Shown: positions 34,934-47,526 of the stretch, in pieces
Position numbering within the stretch: position 1 is the first letter of the stretch
How the letters are laid out: every line of letters begins with the position of its first letter
NCBI GenBank assembly: GCA_012295275.1
Contig: CM022671.1
Location: forward strand, 29,567,750-29,631,749
Source: Chrysomallon squamiferum
Taxonomy: Eukaryota; Mollusca; Gastropoda; Neomphalida; Peltospiridae
Direction of reading: 5' to 3'
Length of the DNA: 64,000 nt
Program-made: the position numbers and the translations under genes
Notes under the pieces: model-generated
Database searches by the model: none
What the model was told of the DNA's origin: nothing
The model's input: only the letters and a program-made list of their open reading frames with translations

Positions 34934-35316
34934 AGCGTGACAGAGAGAGAGAAGTCTCACTTTAATTATATGTATGATTAAGGACACGTTAATTATTATT
35001 TTCTAAATATTATACATGTAAGTTACTACATACACTTCATCGTACTTTAACACTTTTATATTAATATTTTTCCTTTTTCATTGCTTACATATATGTTTGT
35101 GTGTGTGCGTGTGTGTGCGTGTGTAAAAATATCAAACATTTTATTTCACCAGTGAGAAAAAGATGTAAAATTGTTTCGTGTGTTGTTGTACTATGTATAA
35201 TAATTACTTTAGCTGATGCATCGCCATAGAGTATATAGATTGTGTAACACATTGTTGTATATCACTGTCATACTATATAAGTTTGATATATCACAGTTAT
35301 ATCTCAATCTTATTTA

Positions 35317-35361
<45 letters not shown>

Positions 35362-36370
35362 TATTCTGTCTGTTTTATTGCAACTTTTATATTTATCATT
35401 AAATACAATGTACATTATTTTATTTTATTTTATTTATTATTATTATTTTTTAAATTCCAATTATACTATTATATATATAATGTATATATAATTTTACTTT
35501 TAATTTCATTTCATTTTTATAGAAGTTTTATTATTTTTATATATTACACCTTGTTTTTGTGATATTAATTTTTCTTATTACTTCAGAATATATAGTCAAC
35601 ATCAGAAAGAAATCATATATTTTTTTTTTTTTAAATTTCAGAATGCTTAAATCTACAAAGATTTTACCAATCAGAATTTGTTTATATGAATTTTAGGAGA
35701 CAAAAAGAAATAAATATTATGCATTTTAAATCAAATTACCTTTGTTGTTCAATGCTTTTAGTACATATTCGTGTTTGTGACAGTAATATCAGAAATGTAG
35801 AAGATAGTTATTATATTTTATTGCATTAATTAATTAATGTTGATATTTGACATATTGATGCGCCTGCTAGTGTGTGTGTGTGTGTGTGTGTGTGTCTGTG
35901 TACGTGTGCATGTGTACATACATGTACAAGTATAGAAGTAAAATATTCCTTATCACCGTTTTGGGGAAGCAGGCTTTTCGGACGTTCTGTGACAGGAATT
36001 AAAAATCACAAATTTAAAGAGTGAACTATTATTGTGAAGGCATACTACTATACTATCCACTATGATTATTATTATTACGATCACAAACGGAACAAAGATA
36101 TATATGGATGTAATTCGATCGTGCACATTAGCTAATAGTAATTGTATTATTTATTACAAATTTATAAACACATGTACCTGCTAGGAATGCCAAGGTAAAT
36201 GGATTATTGCACAAACGATGAATACATTATATCATCTAATTCATTTGAATCCAGGATCAATCACGGAAGAATCAAAATAATTAGGTTAGTATTAATTTTA
36301 AGCTGCGTTAACTATTATAAATACGTTTTTAATAACACAGATTATACTGGATAATAGTCACACATATGAG
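32200..36370. other. Intergenic, AT-rich, with repeats
   Basis: No exon chain was supported. Contains a repeat copy at about 33060-33300, (GT)n at 34893-34931 and 35870-35895, (ATT)n at about 35324-35361, and poly-T/G at 34362-34390. A slightly GC-richer patch at 33780-34100 could be regulatory, but nothing specific was recognised. Confidence 0.5.
33060..33300. repeat. Dispersed repeat copy related to 37260-37500
   Basis: Shares tttttattt-tttt-gtctcacaaaa-tca-aataa, tgcaatttgcag-attc-ctatcctga-aagaa-gtt and ta-gtgattccttactga-att-aa with 37325-37500. Both continue upstream with attcaaca. No ORF. Confidence 0.7.
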
Positions 36371-36399
36371 AAAAGTATGTTACCAAATTTTTCTCACAT

Positions 36400-36680
36400 C
36401 AAGACCAATGTTCCAAGAATTCTGTCACAGAAAGAACGGCGGTTCACACTGACACGTGTTGTCCTCAAAGTGTGGTCTCGCGGACGTCAACGAAGACTGT
36501 GGAATCGGACAACAAGCTGGATGTTGCTGCTTGAAGACATGTTAATATTTCAAACGAAACTCGCCATAAATCGGACGACGCTAATAGGTGGCGTTCAGAG
36601 GCGGGGGGCCGAAGGGGCGGTGTCCTCGGGCACCCAAATGGTTGGGCATCCAATCAGAGAAAAGAACTTAATAAATTTGG
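36400..36680. promoter_or_regulatory. GC-rich, CpG-containing patch (promoter-like, target unknown)
   Basis: Markedly GC-richer than its surroundings, with many CpG, a GC-box-like run (gaggcggggggccgaagggg), an ACGT core (ggacgtcaacg) and CCAAT (ccaatcagag, 36650-36659). It could be a promoter or the body of an old element. The ORFs over it on both strands resemble no family known to me. Confidence 0.35.
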
Positions 36681-37014
36681 TTGATTTATATTTAAATCGA
36701 ATAAAGTGTTTATTTTATGTTTCATCTGTGTTTATATATTCAAAGTATCTTCCTTTGTCAGAATATTTCTCAGTACTAGGCCTGATACTCGAGTCAAGGA
36801 GTTGGCCCCGGGCATCACCAGACCTCTGCACGCCACTTACGCTAATTAATCTATGTCATGAATGTAACGACTGTTTTTAATTGCTTGTCATTGCATATTT
36901 TCACGTGTCATTGTATATTAAACAGAACTGTAATTAATTACTTATATGTGAATTTAAGAACAGTTTATTTAATTAATATTACTATTAAATACATTTCTTA
37001 AGGACAGGCTGCCA

Positions 37015-37600
37015 GATCAGTTCTTTTCTGTGTACTAATGTGCTATTTCTGAATGGTTAAACAGCAGAACAGAGGCTCACTAGCTCCTGATTGGTACGTG
37101 ACATTACTGTTGATCAATCAATCAAATAGAAACATGGATTCAGTATTTTGTTAAACTCGTTTCCCAGTGTCTCTTCTACATCTCACTGATATTACTGCAG
37201 GGAAAATTCCCTCTCTTTACTGATGTGTTATTTCTGAGTGATTTACAACTTTTTGGTTAAAATTTAAACTTCTCTTCTACTTGTTACTGATATTACTCTT
37301 AAAACATTCAACAAGACTTTAAAATGCTTCGTTTTTATTTTTTTTTGTCTCACAAAAGTCACAATAACTAATTCTCTATATTAACATCTCATTGTGATTT
37401 GCAGCATTCACTACCCTGAAAAGAATGTTCAAGAAGTACGTGATTGCTTACTAACATTAAATATATATATTGCAAGGTAATAATACCAACATAAAATGAG
37501 TAATATAAACATATATAATAGATGACGATTAAAATCTACACACAACAGATTTTATTTAGTTAGTCAAATTACTACTGAATGATGATAAAAATAGTAAAAA

Positions 37601-37631
<31 letters not shown>

Positions 37632-38059
37632 TATTAATAATATTAATAACCTAATTGTTTTAAAAGCTATTTGTTCATGCTTTTGTTGTAATATGTCTAT
37701 GATGCATCAGCTAGGCTTGTGCTACCAGCCAGGCATGTGTAAATTTGACAGTTTCTATGGTGAAGAACTAATGTTTTAACTTTGCTGTTTTACAATCCAG
37801 CACTCAGTGCCACATGAAGCATAGATAACTCAGTCTTTTACATACAAATACATGCAACTTGATCTACAATATCATCATGTACAAACAAGACATTTAATCT
37901 CAGTTGTACTTGTGTGTACATGTTTGTAGTTCTGTGTGTGTGTGTGTGTGTGTATGTATATATGTGTGTATATGTACACACACAAACACACAAATACATA
38001 CAGAACAACACAAGTAATTGAGATTAATTTTTAGAAACACAAACCTGTATGTGTGTATG

Positions 38060-38091
<32 letters not shown>

Positions 38092-38560
38092 TATTCAGCT
38101 TTGTGTTTCTGTGTATGTAAGTACATATATGTGTTTGTATGTCTGTGTGCATGTCTGTATGTGTACTTATTAATATCCATGAATAAGACTGAAAGTACGC
38201 TTGTCTATGTATACTAGTACAGTTGGGTACAATTTTCACAACATTTATTCAACATTTTTCTGGAGATTGATCTGGTGAGCTATCACTTCTCAGATCTGCT
38301 ATTTAACCAAAGAGCTGCAACCCTCCCAGAAATAGCACATCAGTAAACAGAGGGAGAATTTTCCCTGCAGTAATGTCAGTAATATAGAGAAGAGATATGG
38401 GAAACAAGCTAAATAAAATATTGAATCCATGTTTCCATTTGATTAATTGATCAGAAATAACATCAAGTACCAAACAGGAGCAAGTGAGCCTCATGTCTGC
38501 TATTTCAGCAAAGGGCCACAACTCATTCAGAAATAACACACCAGGACACAGAGGAGGTCT
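37015..38560. repeat. Long inverted repeat, arms of about 250 bp
   Basis: The left arm (37015-37265) and the right arm (38300-38560) are reverse complements at roughly 80% by eye. Shared blocks include tattactgcagggaaaatt, ctttactgatgtg-tatttctg, aaacatggattca-tattt and tgaggctcact-gctcctg (orientation aside). Each arm also carries a diverged repeat of ctgatgtgctatttctg at both ends. The spacer holds AAT and GT/CA microsatellites. This is foldback-like structure; no transposase was seen. A related fragment (gggttgcagttctttggtta) is at about 2607-2626. Confidence 0.75.
37600..38110. repeat. AAT, GT and CA microsatellites in the spacer of the inverted repeat
   Basis: (AAT)n at 37604-37650; (GT)n at 37934-37953; mixed TATA/CACA tract at 38050-38092. 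ORFs of Thr-His or Cys-Val repeats here are artefacts. Confidence 0.9.
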
Positions 38561-38719
38561 GATGAAGCCATTTAATTACTATTGTTACCTTATTCCATAT
38601 TATCATATTTATTTATTATTAATATATATTTTATCATCAGCAATTATTATAAGTAAAATTAATTAAAATAACACATTTCATCAGTAAAAATTTAATTTTA
38701 ATCAATGCATGATTTAAAG

Positions 38720-40180
38720 GAATGAAACAAGTTTAACATGAACATTTAAAAAAAAAAAAAAAAAAAAGAAGAAGCATGCACAATATGAAATGGATATGTT
38801 GACAGAATCGTAGGATTTTAGTTTTCTGTTGAGTAAACACTGGATTAAAAATAAATATACTGGAAATTAATCTCTCAAATTAAACACCAATGTTTTTCAC
38901 TTGCATGCAAACCAAGCTGAGTTTTTCTGTAACTGGACAGATTTTATTTGGATTCAGATTTATACAACACATTTTGTTTTTTGTTTGAGAAAGTTACTTC
39001 AGACTATACTTAAATTTAACTTTGACATTCATCATCATTTGTGATATAAATGAAGTAGAAAACATTTACTATTTTAAAGATATTTTTTTTTTATATATAT
39101 ATATACATAGTAATAAAGTCAACAAAAAAAAAAAAAAAAAATAATAATAATAATAATAATAAAATAAAAGGAAAGAATCTATGTGATATTAAACTTTTGT
39201 TCCACTTTAATAAAATATGATAAAATAATCACAATCTTTTTATTTTCATCTTGAAACAAAGCTTTAACAGATTGTTCCTTTTGTCTATAAAACACAAATC
39301 TTCATTGGTTTACTTCCAACTAGTTTATCGAGACTATTTATCTAACACAAACTTTATTCATATTATTTATCTAACACAAACTTTATTCATATTATTTATC
39401 TAAGAGAAACCTTAGCCACGTTATTTACATAACATAAACTGTATCCATGTTATTTATATAACAAACATTATCTGTGTTATGTATGTGACATATTCATGTT
39501 ATTTATCTAACATATCCACATATAAATTTTATCCATGTTATTTACATAAGATGTCCCACATCATATATCAAGGATAACAAACTATATCCATGTTATTTAT
39601 CAAACAGTAAAGTTAAGAAACATTTCTTTGCAACTGTTAGCAATATTAAATAGATACATTGTGACTAACCAACCACAGAATTATTATTACTGACAACCAT
39701 TACCTAATGGAAACAAGCTGATGTATGTCAATGATAGTTAGAATATACTGGAATAAAGCAGATAAACTTATTTATTTGGTACTTGTGTGGGTTTTTTCTC
39801 CAGTAAAATACATAAACTTCTTTCTTACTTTTTTTTTTACGACCAGGCTAAGATTGATTAATGTCATAAAAACAACATTTGAACAGACAGATCTGTCTAA
39901 AATAAATGAATGTCTGGATCAGCTAACACATGATTTGTTTCCATAACAACAAAGATTAGGTAACTATTATAACACACATTTAGACATGTACACTCTTAAA
40001 CACCTGAAATTACTAAAGGATTACTTTGTAGATGTATATTCCTCCAAGACAATATGAAAAAGTCTTACATCACATTTCCCACAAATTCTATCCATTGATA
40101 TTTTGCAACAGCATGGAATGGATGAGATTAAACAACAGAACTGTTCATCATTCTATGAATATTTATGATGCATTGAATTG
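38720..40180. other. Intergenic with a 29-bp-type minisatellite
   Basis: From about 39335 to 39605 degenerate copies of a roughly 29-bp unit (ttatttatctaacaca-aac-t-tattcatg) recur about nine times, the first ones nearly identical. Poly-A/AAT runs lie at 38750-38767 and 39123-39162. No gene was seen. Confidence 0.75.
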
Positions 40181-40385
40181 TGGGATTTTAGGAAAAAAGG
40201 GACTGGGGAATTGTGGAACGCATGAAACTGAAGAGAAACAGAATTCTGGGATTTAATATTTGGGGCTGCAAGGCTTTTTGGGATTGGGCAAGTGTGGAAT
40301 TCTGGGAGAGGCATGTTACTGATGAAGAACAGAATTCTGGACTCTGAGAATTGCAGCTGAAAGGCATTATGGGACTGGGGAAGCA
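40170..40385. repeat. Degenerate 80-90 bp tandem repeat downstream of MORN3
   Basis: Two and a half copies of gggactggg-aa-tgtggaa, followed by gaagaaacagaattctggga and ggctgcaaggc-tt. Probably within the 3' UTR or 3' flank of the minus-strand MORN3 gene. Confidence 0.65.
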
Positions 40386-40411
40386 TATATATTATAAAGC
40401 TTATTAAAATG

Positions 40412-40495
40412 TCATTCTTGAGCTTGCAGGAAAAGATCTTCTGCTTCTGCTATAACAGCATCAGTATTGGCAAGTTTAACCTGAAAGGAGAAAAC

Positions 40496-40528
<33 letters not shown>

Positions 40529-43500
40529 CCAGACTGATTGCACAACAGAAATCTATCTTTCATCTGTCAAAGAAAAGAAAAGTGAACATCAGCTTTTTAA
40601 TCAATCAATCTACACACACTTCTGTGTGTTCTATAAGTCAAATTAAATTTTAATTTGTGGTTGTGTTCATCAAAGCAGTTTATTTCCTTTGTTCTAGATA
40701 AAGATCTGATTGACTTCTGCTTAAGGAATTTAAACAGTACGTGTGTATATATATATATATATATATATTAACATAGTTTTAAAAGGATTTTATATCTTAT
40801 CAAATCAAATTTTATTCCAAAACCAAATTTACATTTTAAAAAGCCTTTTATTTAAAAAAAAAAAAATAATAAAGTAAATAAATACACAAATAAATAGTAA
40901 TAATAATAAGAAGAAGAAGAAGAAGAATGATGACAATAACAACAGTAATAGTAATAGCAAATATACTTTTTTATCTCTGCTAATGTAAACCATATTAAAG
41001 TTTATTTTACCAGTCTGACTATATTAAAATATTAACACACAGATCATACACACCTGAGGTATGGGATACACTGTTGGATCTGCGGCTGTTTCTCTGTTGA
41101 AATCTGACATGGTTCCACACTTAGCTGTGTCATCTACCCACACACCTTCAAACACCTGCCCAGTATCCAGGTAATAATATTTACCTGGGCCGTTCTTCTT
41201 ACCGTTTCTCCAGGAGCCTTCGTATCTGTTTTCATTAACTGTTGTGAAAAAGAGTAAAAATTAGTAAAAATTATACGTACACATATTTTCACTCTTTTTA
41301 AAAACAAAATGTATACACACACACACAAGAATTTAAATAACTGATATGGTGTGTGCTAATGAAAGTGAATTTTAAAAAACATAATAATAATAAAATTCCA
41401 CAAATCTTTGATTATTAGTTTATTAAGTATTTTGCTGCAAAAAGGGAGATAATGCAGCCTAAAATAATGTCATAAAATATAATTCACTTACTTAGCCTGA
41501 ACATTCCCTGACCACTGCGTAGGTCATCGAACCACTCGCCCTCGTAGATTGTTCCATCTGCATAATACATCCGTCCCCAGCCACTGCGTTTGTCTGCGTA
41601 CCACTCCCCCTCATAGTATTCCTCTTCTGAGTAGAACTGAGTGCCATAGCCCTACATGTGTATTTTTTTTAAAATAAATAAAACAGTTGTTATTCTGATG
41701 TTTGAAATAAAAACAAAAAAAATCAGATGTCAGTTTAGGATGAAATTTTATTTAATAAAAAACCATCCCTAAAAGCACCACCCATTCCCACCCTGCAAAG
41801 AAAGAAGTGTCGTTTGAGAGTTTGAAATAATAGATTGTGGGTCTCTTAAATAAAGCTGATTACTCAAACCTGAATTTTTTTTTTTTAAACAACAGTAACA
41901 GTCATTGTTCTAGAGTTTGAAATAACAGATCACAAATATTATAAATGAAGGCAAATGCCTTACAATGATATTTAAACTTAAATTAAAAAAAAAAAAATGA
42001 TAATAATAATTATCTACAGACATACTATAGTAAGACAATTTATTGTAACAGTTCTCTAGATTCCAGTGTCAAGTTATTATCCCTTGAATTCACCAAGAAT
42101 AATTTAAGCTACTACATAAAAAATTTAATAAAGCAATTAATACTTACCTACAAAACACATTCTGAATAATAATTTCTTTAAGTGTTCAACTCACACACAA
42201 AAGCAAATAGAAATTCAGGCTTTGCACTCTTTACAAATTACAAGCATACTTGCATTTGATGTCAGATTATGCAGCCTTGAACTATACACATACCCCAGTT
42301 GTAGAGAGACATCAATTACAAACACTGACACAGAAATTATTCACTTAACTTGCCAAGACTCAAAGTCATTTTACTTTAGATGTTTCTCAGGTGACCATAA
42401 ATCAATAAAACTTAAATTAAATCCATAAAACAACAGTATTTCTTTCTTTCTTTCTGTATCTGCAATCTATATGTTAATGGTAGATCTAATTCATGTGCTC
42501 TCCCCCCCACCTCCTGCATGAGCTGAAGTGAAAGTGTTGAATAAAGTAAAACCAAGAAATGCCATTCTTACAGTTTCACTGGAAGTCTCCTCGGAAATAC
42601 TTTGTCTAGAAAAGTTAAACTTACATGTCTTTTATCATTCTTCCAACCTCCTGAATATCCTTTCTTGTATCCTCCCTTCCCATCAGGCAAGCTGTATGTT
42701 CCAAATCCATTCCTCTTTCCCTTTTCCAGTCACCATCGTATATAGCCCCGCTAGCTCTCCATTTGTAGGTACCTTTGCCTGTTAGGTGTAAGACAAATAA
42801 TAATAACAACAACTACTACAATAATAATAATAATAATAATAATAAACATTAATAATAACAACAACACCAATAATAATTATTATTATTTGTATTATTGTTT
42901 TTATTACTATTCTTATTATTTATGCTATCTACATCATTGTTGTTGTGATTATTATTATTTATACAATTTATATTATTAGTATTATTATTATTACTATGAC
43001 TATTAATGTTTATATTATTATCAAATCGTTCGAGTAGTGTGAATTTCGTATGTTTGTTTTATCATACATGCAGTTATCATTAATACTTTTATATAATATA
43101 AAAACACCATTTTAATGGATGGATTATAAGAATTAGACATACCTAACCACTCAGAAATGATATAGAAAAATCATATTTTTAATATTTTTAGTCAAAGGAA
43201 AGTGTTTCCATAACTGTAGGCTATTAATAACAAAAATTTAATAATGCACAGGTAGCTAATTATTAATGTCTAATCAGAAGCTGGTAAATCAAAATCTCCT
43301 ATTTATTCTTTATAGCCTTGGACCATTAGACAAACGGGTACATTTATAAAGAAAGCAGTCATCATCATGAACTCAGTAGCTGAAAATAGGGAACCCATGA
43401 CAACAATTCTGTGCATATATATTTAAGATTTTTGTTAAAATAGTCCAAATCATATTTAAAGAAATAATGCTGAAGGAAAATTGAAAGTCAGATATATTAT

Positions 43501-43890
43501 TATTATTATTATTTATTAATTAATCAAACTTATAAAAATTATAATAATTTCTTTCAAGGAAATTACCGATAATATAAGTCAAGTATAACAGTTCATTACT
43601 TGATAATAAAAATAATAAAAATGATACACATTATTATTACGTTGATCATTAGCGTGCTATACTTAATTATTTGTTTGTGAGCTTTTTTCTTTAGTCTTGT
43701 AATACTTTTAATAAAAAGTAATTTATAATGTTACAGTTTACTAACCGTGTTTCAAATTGTTTAGCCATTCTCCTGTATATTCATCACCATTTACTGAATA
43801 CACTGTGTGCCGTATGCCTCGTTTTTGCGCCAAATAATCCCATTCTTTCCACGGTGGTTCGTGGAGTTTGGGCTTTTTAAGATGAGGCAT
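40412..43890 (-). CDS. MORN3: MORN repeat-containing protein 3, with a one-base frameshift in exon 2
   Basis: Five exons on the minus strand: 43890-43746, 42778-42625, 41651-41492, 41238-41054, 40480-40412. All have GT-AG junctions and compatible phases once one missing base in exon 2 is allowed for. The product would be about 237 residues, matching MORN3 (about 240). MORN repeats visible in order: VNGDEYTGEWLNNLKHGKG, GAIYDGDWK.GKRNGFG, GYSGGWKNDKRHGYG, EEYYEGEWYADKRSGWG, GTIYEGEWFDDLRSGQG, NRYEGSWRNGKKNGPG, GQVFEGVWVDD. The tail VKLANTDAVIAEAEDLF resembles the family's end. MORN3 is a small scaffold linked to cilia, flagella and sperm. At 42722-42725 (+) a run of four T replaces the five needed. 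As read, translation shifts after GDWK and stops at the last codon of exon 3 (41494-41492). This is either an assembly error in a homopolymer or a true disabling allele. Confidence 0.88.
42790..43740. other. MORN3 first intron, rich in AAT/ATT microsatellites
   Basis: Alternating (AAT)n and (ATT)n runs at 42820-43030 on both strands can form hairpins. No exon was seen. Confidence 0.7.
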
Positions 43891-43899
43891 GCTATGGCC

Positions 43900-44810
43900 A
43901 CTTGGAACACCCGATAAAAATCAAAAATATACTACACTAAATCATTTCAATAGCATACTGAAAGCAATGATTTACTGGTTGCTAGGTGTTAAAAATAACA
44001 GCAACATGGGAGGTAACTCTAGGAAGGCTAACATGGGTTGTGTCAAAAGTGTGATTTAAAAAACAGACACAAAATTGTTTTAATGATAATAATTATTATA
44101 ATTTGGTTTTTAATCGGGATATTTGAACATAAGCTCTAAAAATAAACTTAATAAACACTTCTAAAAAGTAAAAATACATTATCTAAATGAGTTTGTAAAA
44201 TATGCATGCTCTTATGAAAAACGCTGCAAGAAAAACAAATTAAAAATAGAAAAAGAAGTAAAATAATGATGTAATTGATAACGTCACAGATATCCATAGA
44301 TACAGTAAACACACTATTCAGTAGATTTAAGATGTATCGTGTAAAACTGACTCCTATCGTTATGGTTCAGTCGAAATAGTGGATGCATTCCTCAATTCAT
44401 TCTATGCATGGTAGACTGAGTTAAATGTGGGTGACGTAAATGCACGATCAAATTACACCCATATATTTTTTTGTTCCTTTTATGAACATAATAAGAATAA
44501 GAATAAGAATAAGAATATTATTATTATTATTAAATATAAACATTTTATAAAGTTTCTAGTTAATCAACAATTAGACATCATCTCTTTCTCTACATTGTAA
44601 AATTTCGGACTTTGAAAGTGCTATTTTATTCTTGTGCATTACGTTTTTTCTTCTTATTATTATTATTTTTTTTTTTAACATTTAATTATTTCATATTACA
44701 GTATTATAATTACAGTGTCACACTATTAAAATATTATCATTTTAAAACATTTGCTTTTAATCAGACTTTGGGCGTAAATGGACACGCCTTTATTCGAAAT
44801 GGAGTTCTTG

Positions 44811-44856
<46 letters not shown>

Positions 44857-46285
44857 CAGTGATGTGTTCTCTCTTAGAGACATGGACAGAAATAATAACT
44901 TTCAGTTCTAGACAATTTAACAGAAGACACTGTGTATAATCTAGTGAACATTTTGTCTTCTTTATTAATAAAAGCATAATTAATACCTACTCAGATTTAA
45001 TGATTTATTTATTTTTATAACCTCCTCTCCCTTTATTGAAATCTACATTATATTTATATTTGCAATCTGCATGTATTTCAGTTCACTGGTAGGTAATTCT
45101 TGTAGAACAGAGAACAATGTAATAAAGTATAAATATTGGGTTAACTCCCTTTAATTAGAAGACCATTATCGTTTCTGGCTATAGTGTAAAATTTATAATT
45201 TAGCATAAAAAAATAAAAAAATTATTTCTCATTTATATTTCTTCTTTTTTTCATTTCTGTTCGGGATGCAGTTATTTTTCTTTTCGAGTGGAGATGGCAG
45301 ACAAAAATATATATTAAAAAAGAAAGAAAAAGAAGATAAACACTATCTAACATATTTAGTAATGAAAATAATAACAACAGTAATGGATTCTGTTTCGTTC
45401 ATTTTATCGATATTTTCATTAAGAGCATAAACATAAAATTAGCATATAAAAATATATATATACATATATTTTAAATTACTCTTAACTAACAAAAGTTGTA
45501 TTCACAATGAATAACTGTAATATTTTTCTTAATAAGAAATCCAAGTAACAAAATAATAAATAAAAGAAAATAAAAGAAAATAAAAGAAATGACTAAGAGC
45601 ATAACAAGGAGGAAAAAATAATTTTATCTTCTAGAAAAAGTAAGAAATGTAAACATTATAACAATGAGTAGGAATGCAAATATACATACATATGCATATA
45701 TAGATATATATATATATTTGATGCAAATTAATCGTGATATGTTTAAGATTCCATTAATATCGATTATTTCAAGTTACGAAAGACATTTCCATCAATATTC
45801 AGATATGCGTTAACCAATCAGAAAAAGCATATACTGCAAGAACAAAAACCGTTCATTATTAAGAAGAATAAAAAAAGAGGACACACACACATATATACAT
45901 ATATACATAGATATAAAAGTAATTACATGTATATAAAAGTGAATAATTATCTTCATTCCAATAACAGTAGATATCTAGCGACGTAACGCTTTCAGACATT
46001 TTTAGTTCCTGAGAACAGTAAATACCTACAGGAAACTTTTTTATTATTAGTAGTAGTAGTAGTAGTAGTAAAGAATAAAAGAAATAAAAATAAAAGAATC
46101 TGAAAATGTTACGCATGATTAATCTGTTATCGTGTAAAACCTATAATGAAATATATTTAAATCTGATGTTTATTATATTTTATATAATGTGTAAAAAAGG
46201 AAACATAAATAAAACAATTTTGTTATTTAAAAAATTTGAGATTTTTTTTGAATTTTTCTTATAAATAAGATTCCTAACAAATTTA

Positions 46286-46326
<41 letters not shown>

Positions 46327-47520
46327 GTAATAATATGAGACATATACACATTTAGATAAAGTATTATGAGATTATCGTTTTATTTTAAAGTACATTTTGT
46401 AGTGGGACTATCAAAATACACACAGTTACAAACACCCGTTCTACATACATAAAAACAAGTTGTATTACATTTATTAAAAAAATAATTTTTGTAGTCGCAA
46501 CGTCTGAAAATACTTTGGATATAAACATTATCTTTGGTGAATACTTAACAGAGAAACTTGGGTACAAAGAAACTACTGGAAAATTAAATGCATCTGAAAT
46601 ACATTTAATAATAATAGTAATAATAATAATACTAATACATTTTAAAAATAATATTCTGCAAAAATATTACTGAAAAATGATACGCATTAATCTATATTAG
46701 CGTCATATTCTGTACCCGCATCCAAATTCTAAATGAAATAAAACAGTGATTAGCGTTATCTACATATATTTACTGTGCTAAAGATATAGATATGTGAGCC
46801 AGAAGTAACTTGCACCATTTTGAACACACATCTTAAACCTCTACACATCTACATGATACCCTTAATATTTTGATAATCATTTGATGTCACAAGCAGCAAA
46901 TGTAGTTTCTGAAAAATGCTTAATATTGTACATACACGAGGAGTATCTGTATTTTAAATGAAAGAGATTAAATTGTTTGTGTGTGTGGATGTGTGTGTAC
47001 GTATATATTTATGTATGTCGATATGCAGTGAAACTGGTCTTTACAGTAATTGAAAGTCTGCCATGTGATTTTATGATGAGAGTATCCGTGCGGTAATCAG
47101 AAGAAATTTTCTTTAATTTAAAAAAACTTATTTTTTTAAAAATTATACACACTGTATTTCACTTATTATTCGAAATATTAAATAGTTAACATAGCGTGAA
47201 GCAAACATTAACAGCACTCCTATGTATGCACGCACACACACACACTGCTACATGCATTGTGACAGACAAATTTTAAAACATAGTTTTAAAACATGTTATG
47301 TCTTCTTGTTGTATTAACAACACAGATATTTAATATCCAAGATCTGTTAATTTTCACACGATATGTTTTTGCACGTTTTCTCCATTAAGCCATTATGCTT
47401 TCAAATTCTAAACTTAATTGTTTTTAAAGTATGACATTCAGCAGACCAAATCACTACAGGTTCTTTTTCTCTTTTTTTTTTTCTTCATAAAATAAAAAAA
47501 AAGACAACAAAGTTTTATGA
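43900..47520. other. Intergenic between MORN3 and Orai
   Basis: Holds (GT)n 44814-44854, an (AATAAG)n run at about 44488-44518, (AGT)n at 46049-46069 and (AAT)n at 46291-46325. No coding exon was recognised. The region next to 47527 must carry the Orai 3' UTR; no convincing poly-A site was identified. Confidence 0.55.
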
Positions 47521-47526
47521 GATTCA

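Noticed and set aside
36377-36880. 167-codon plus-strand ORF
   Set aside because: Crosses a GC-rich patch and AT-rich flank with abrupt composition change and no family resemblance; an open minus-strand frame also exists.
46291-46325. Regular repeats that might suggest a CRISPR array
   Set aside because: Pure trinucleotide microsatellites without spacers, in a eukaryotic genome.
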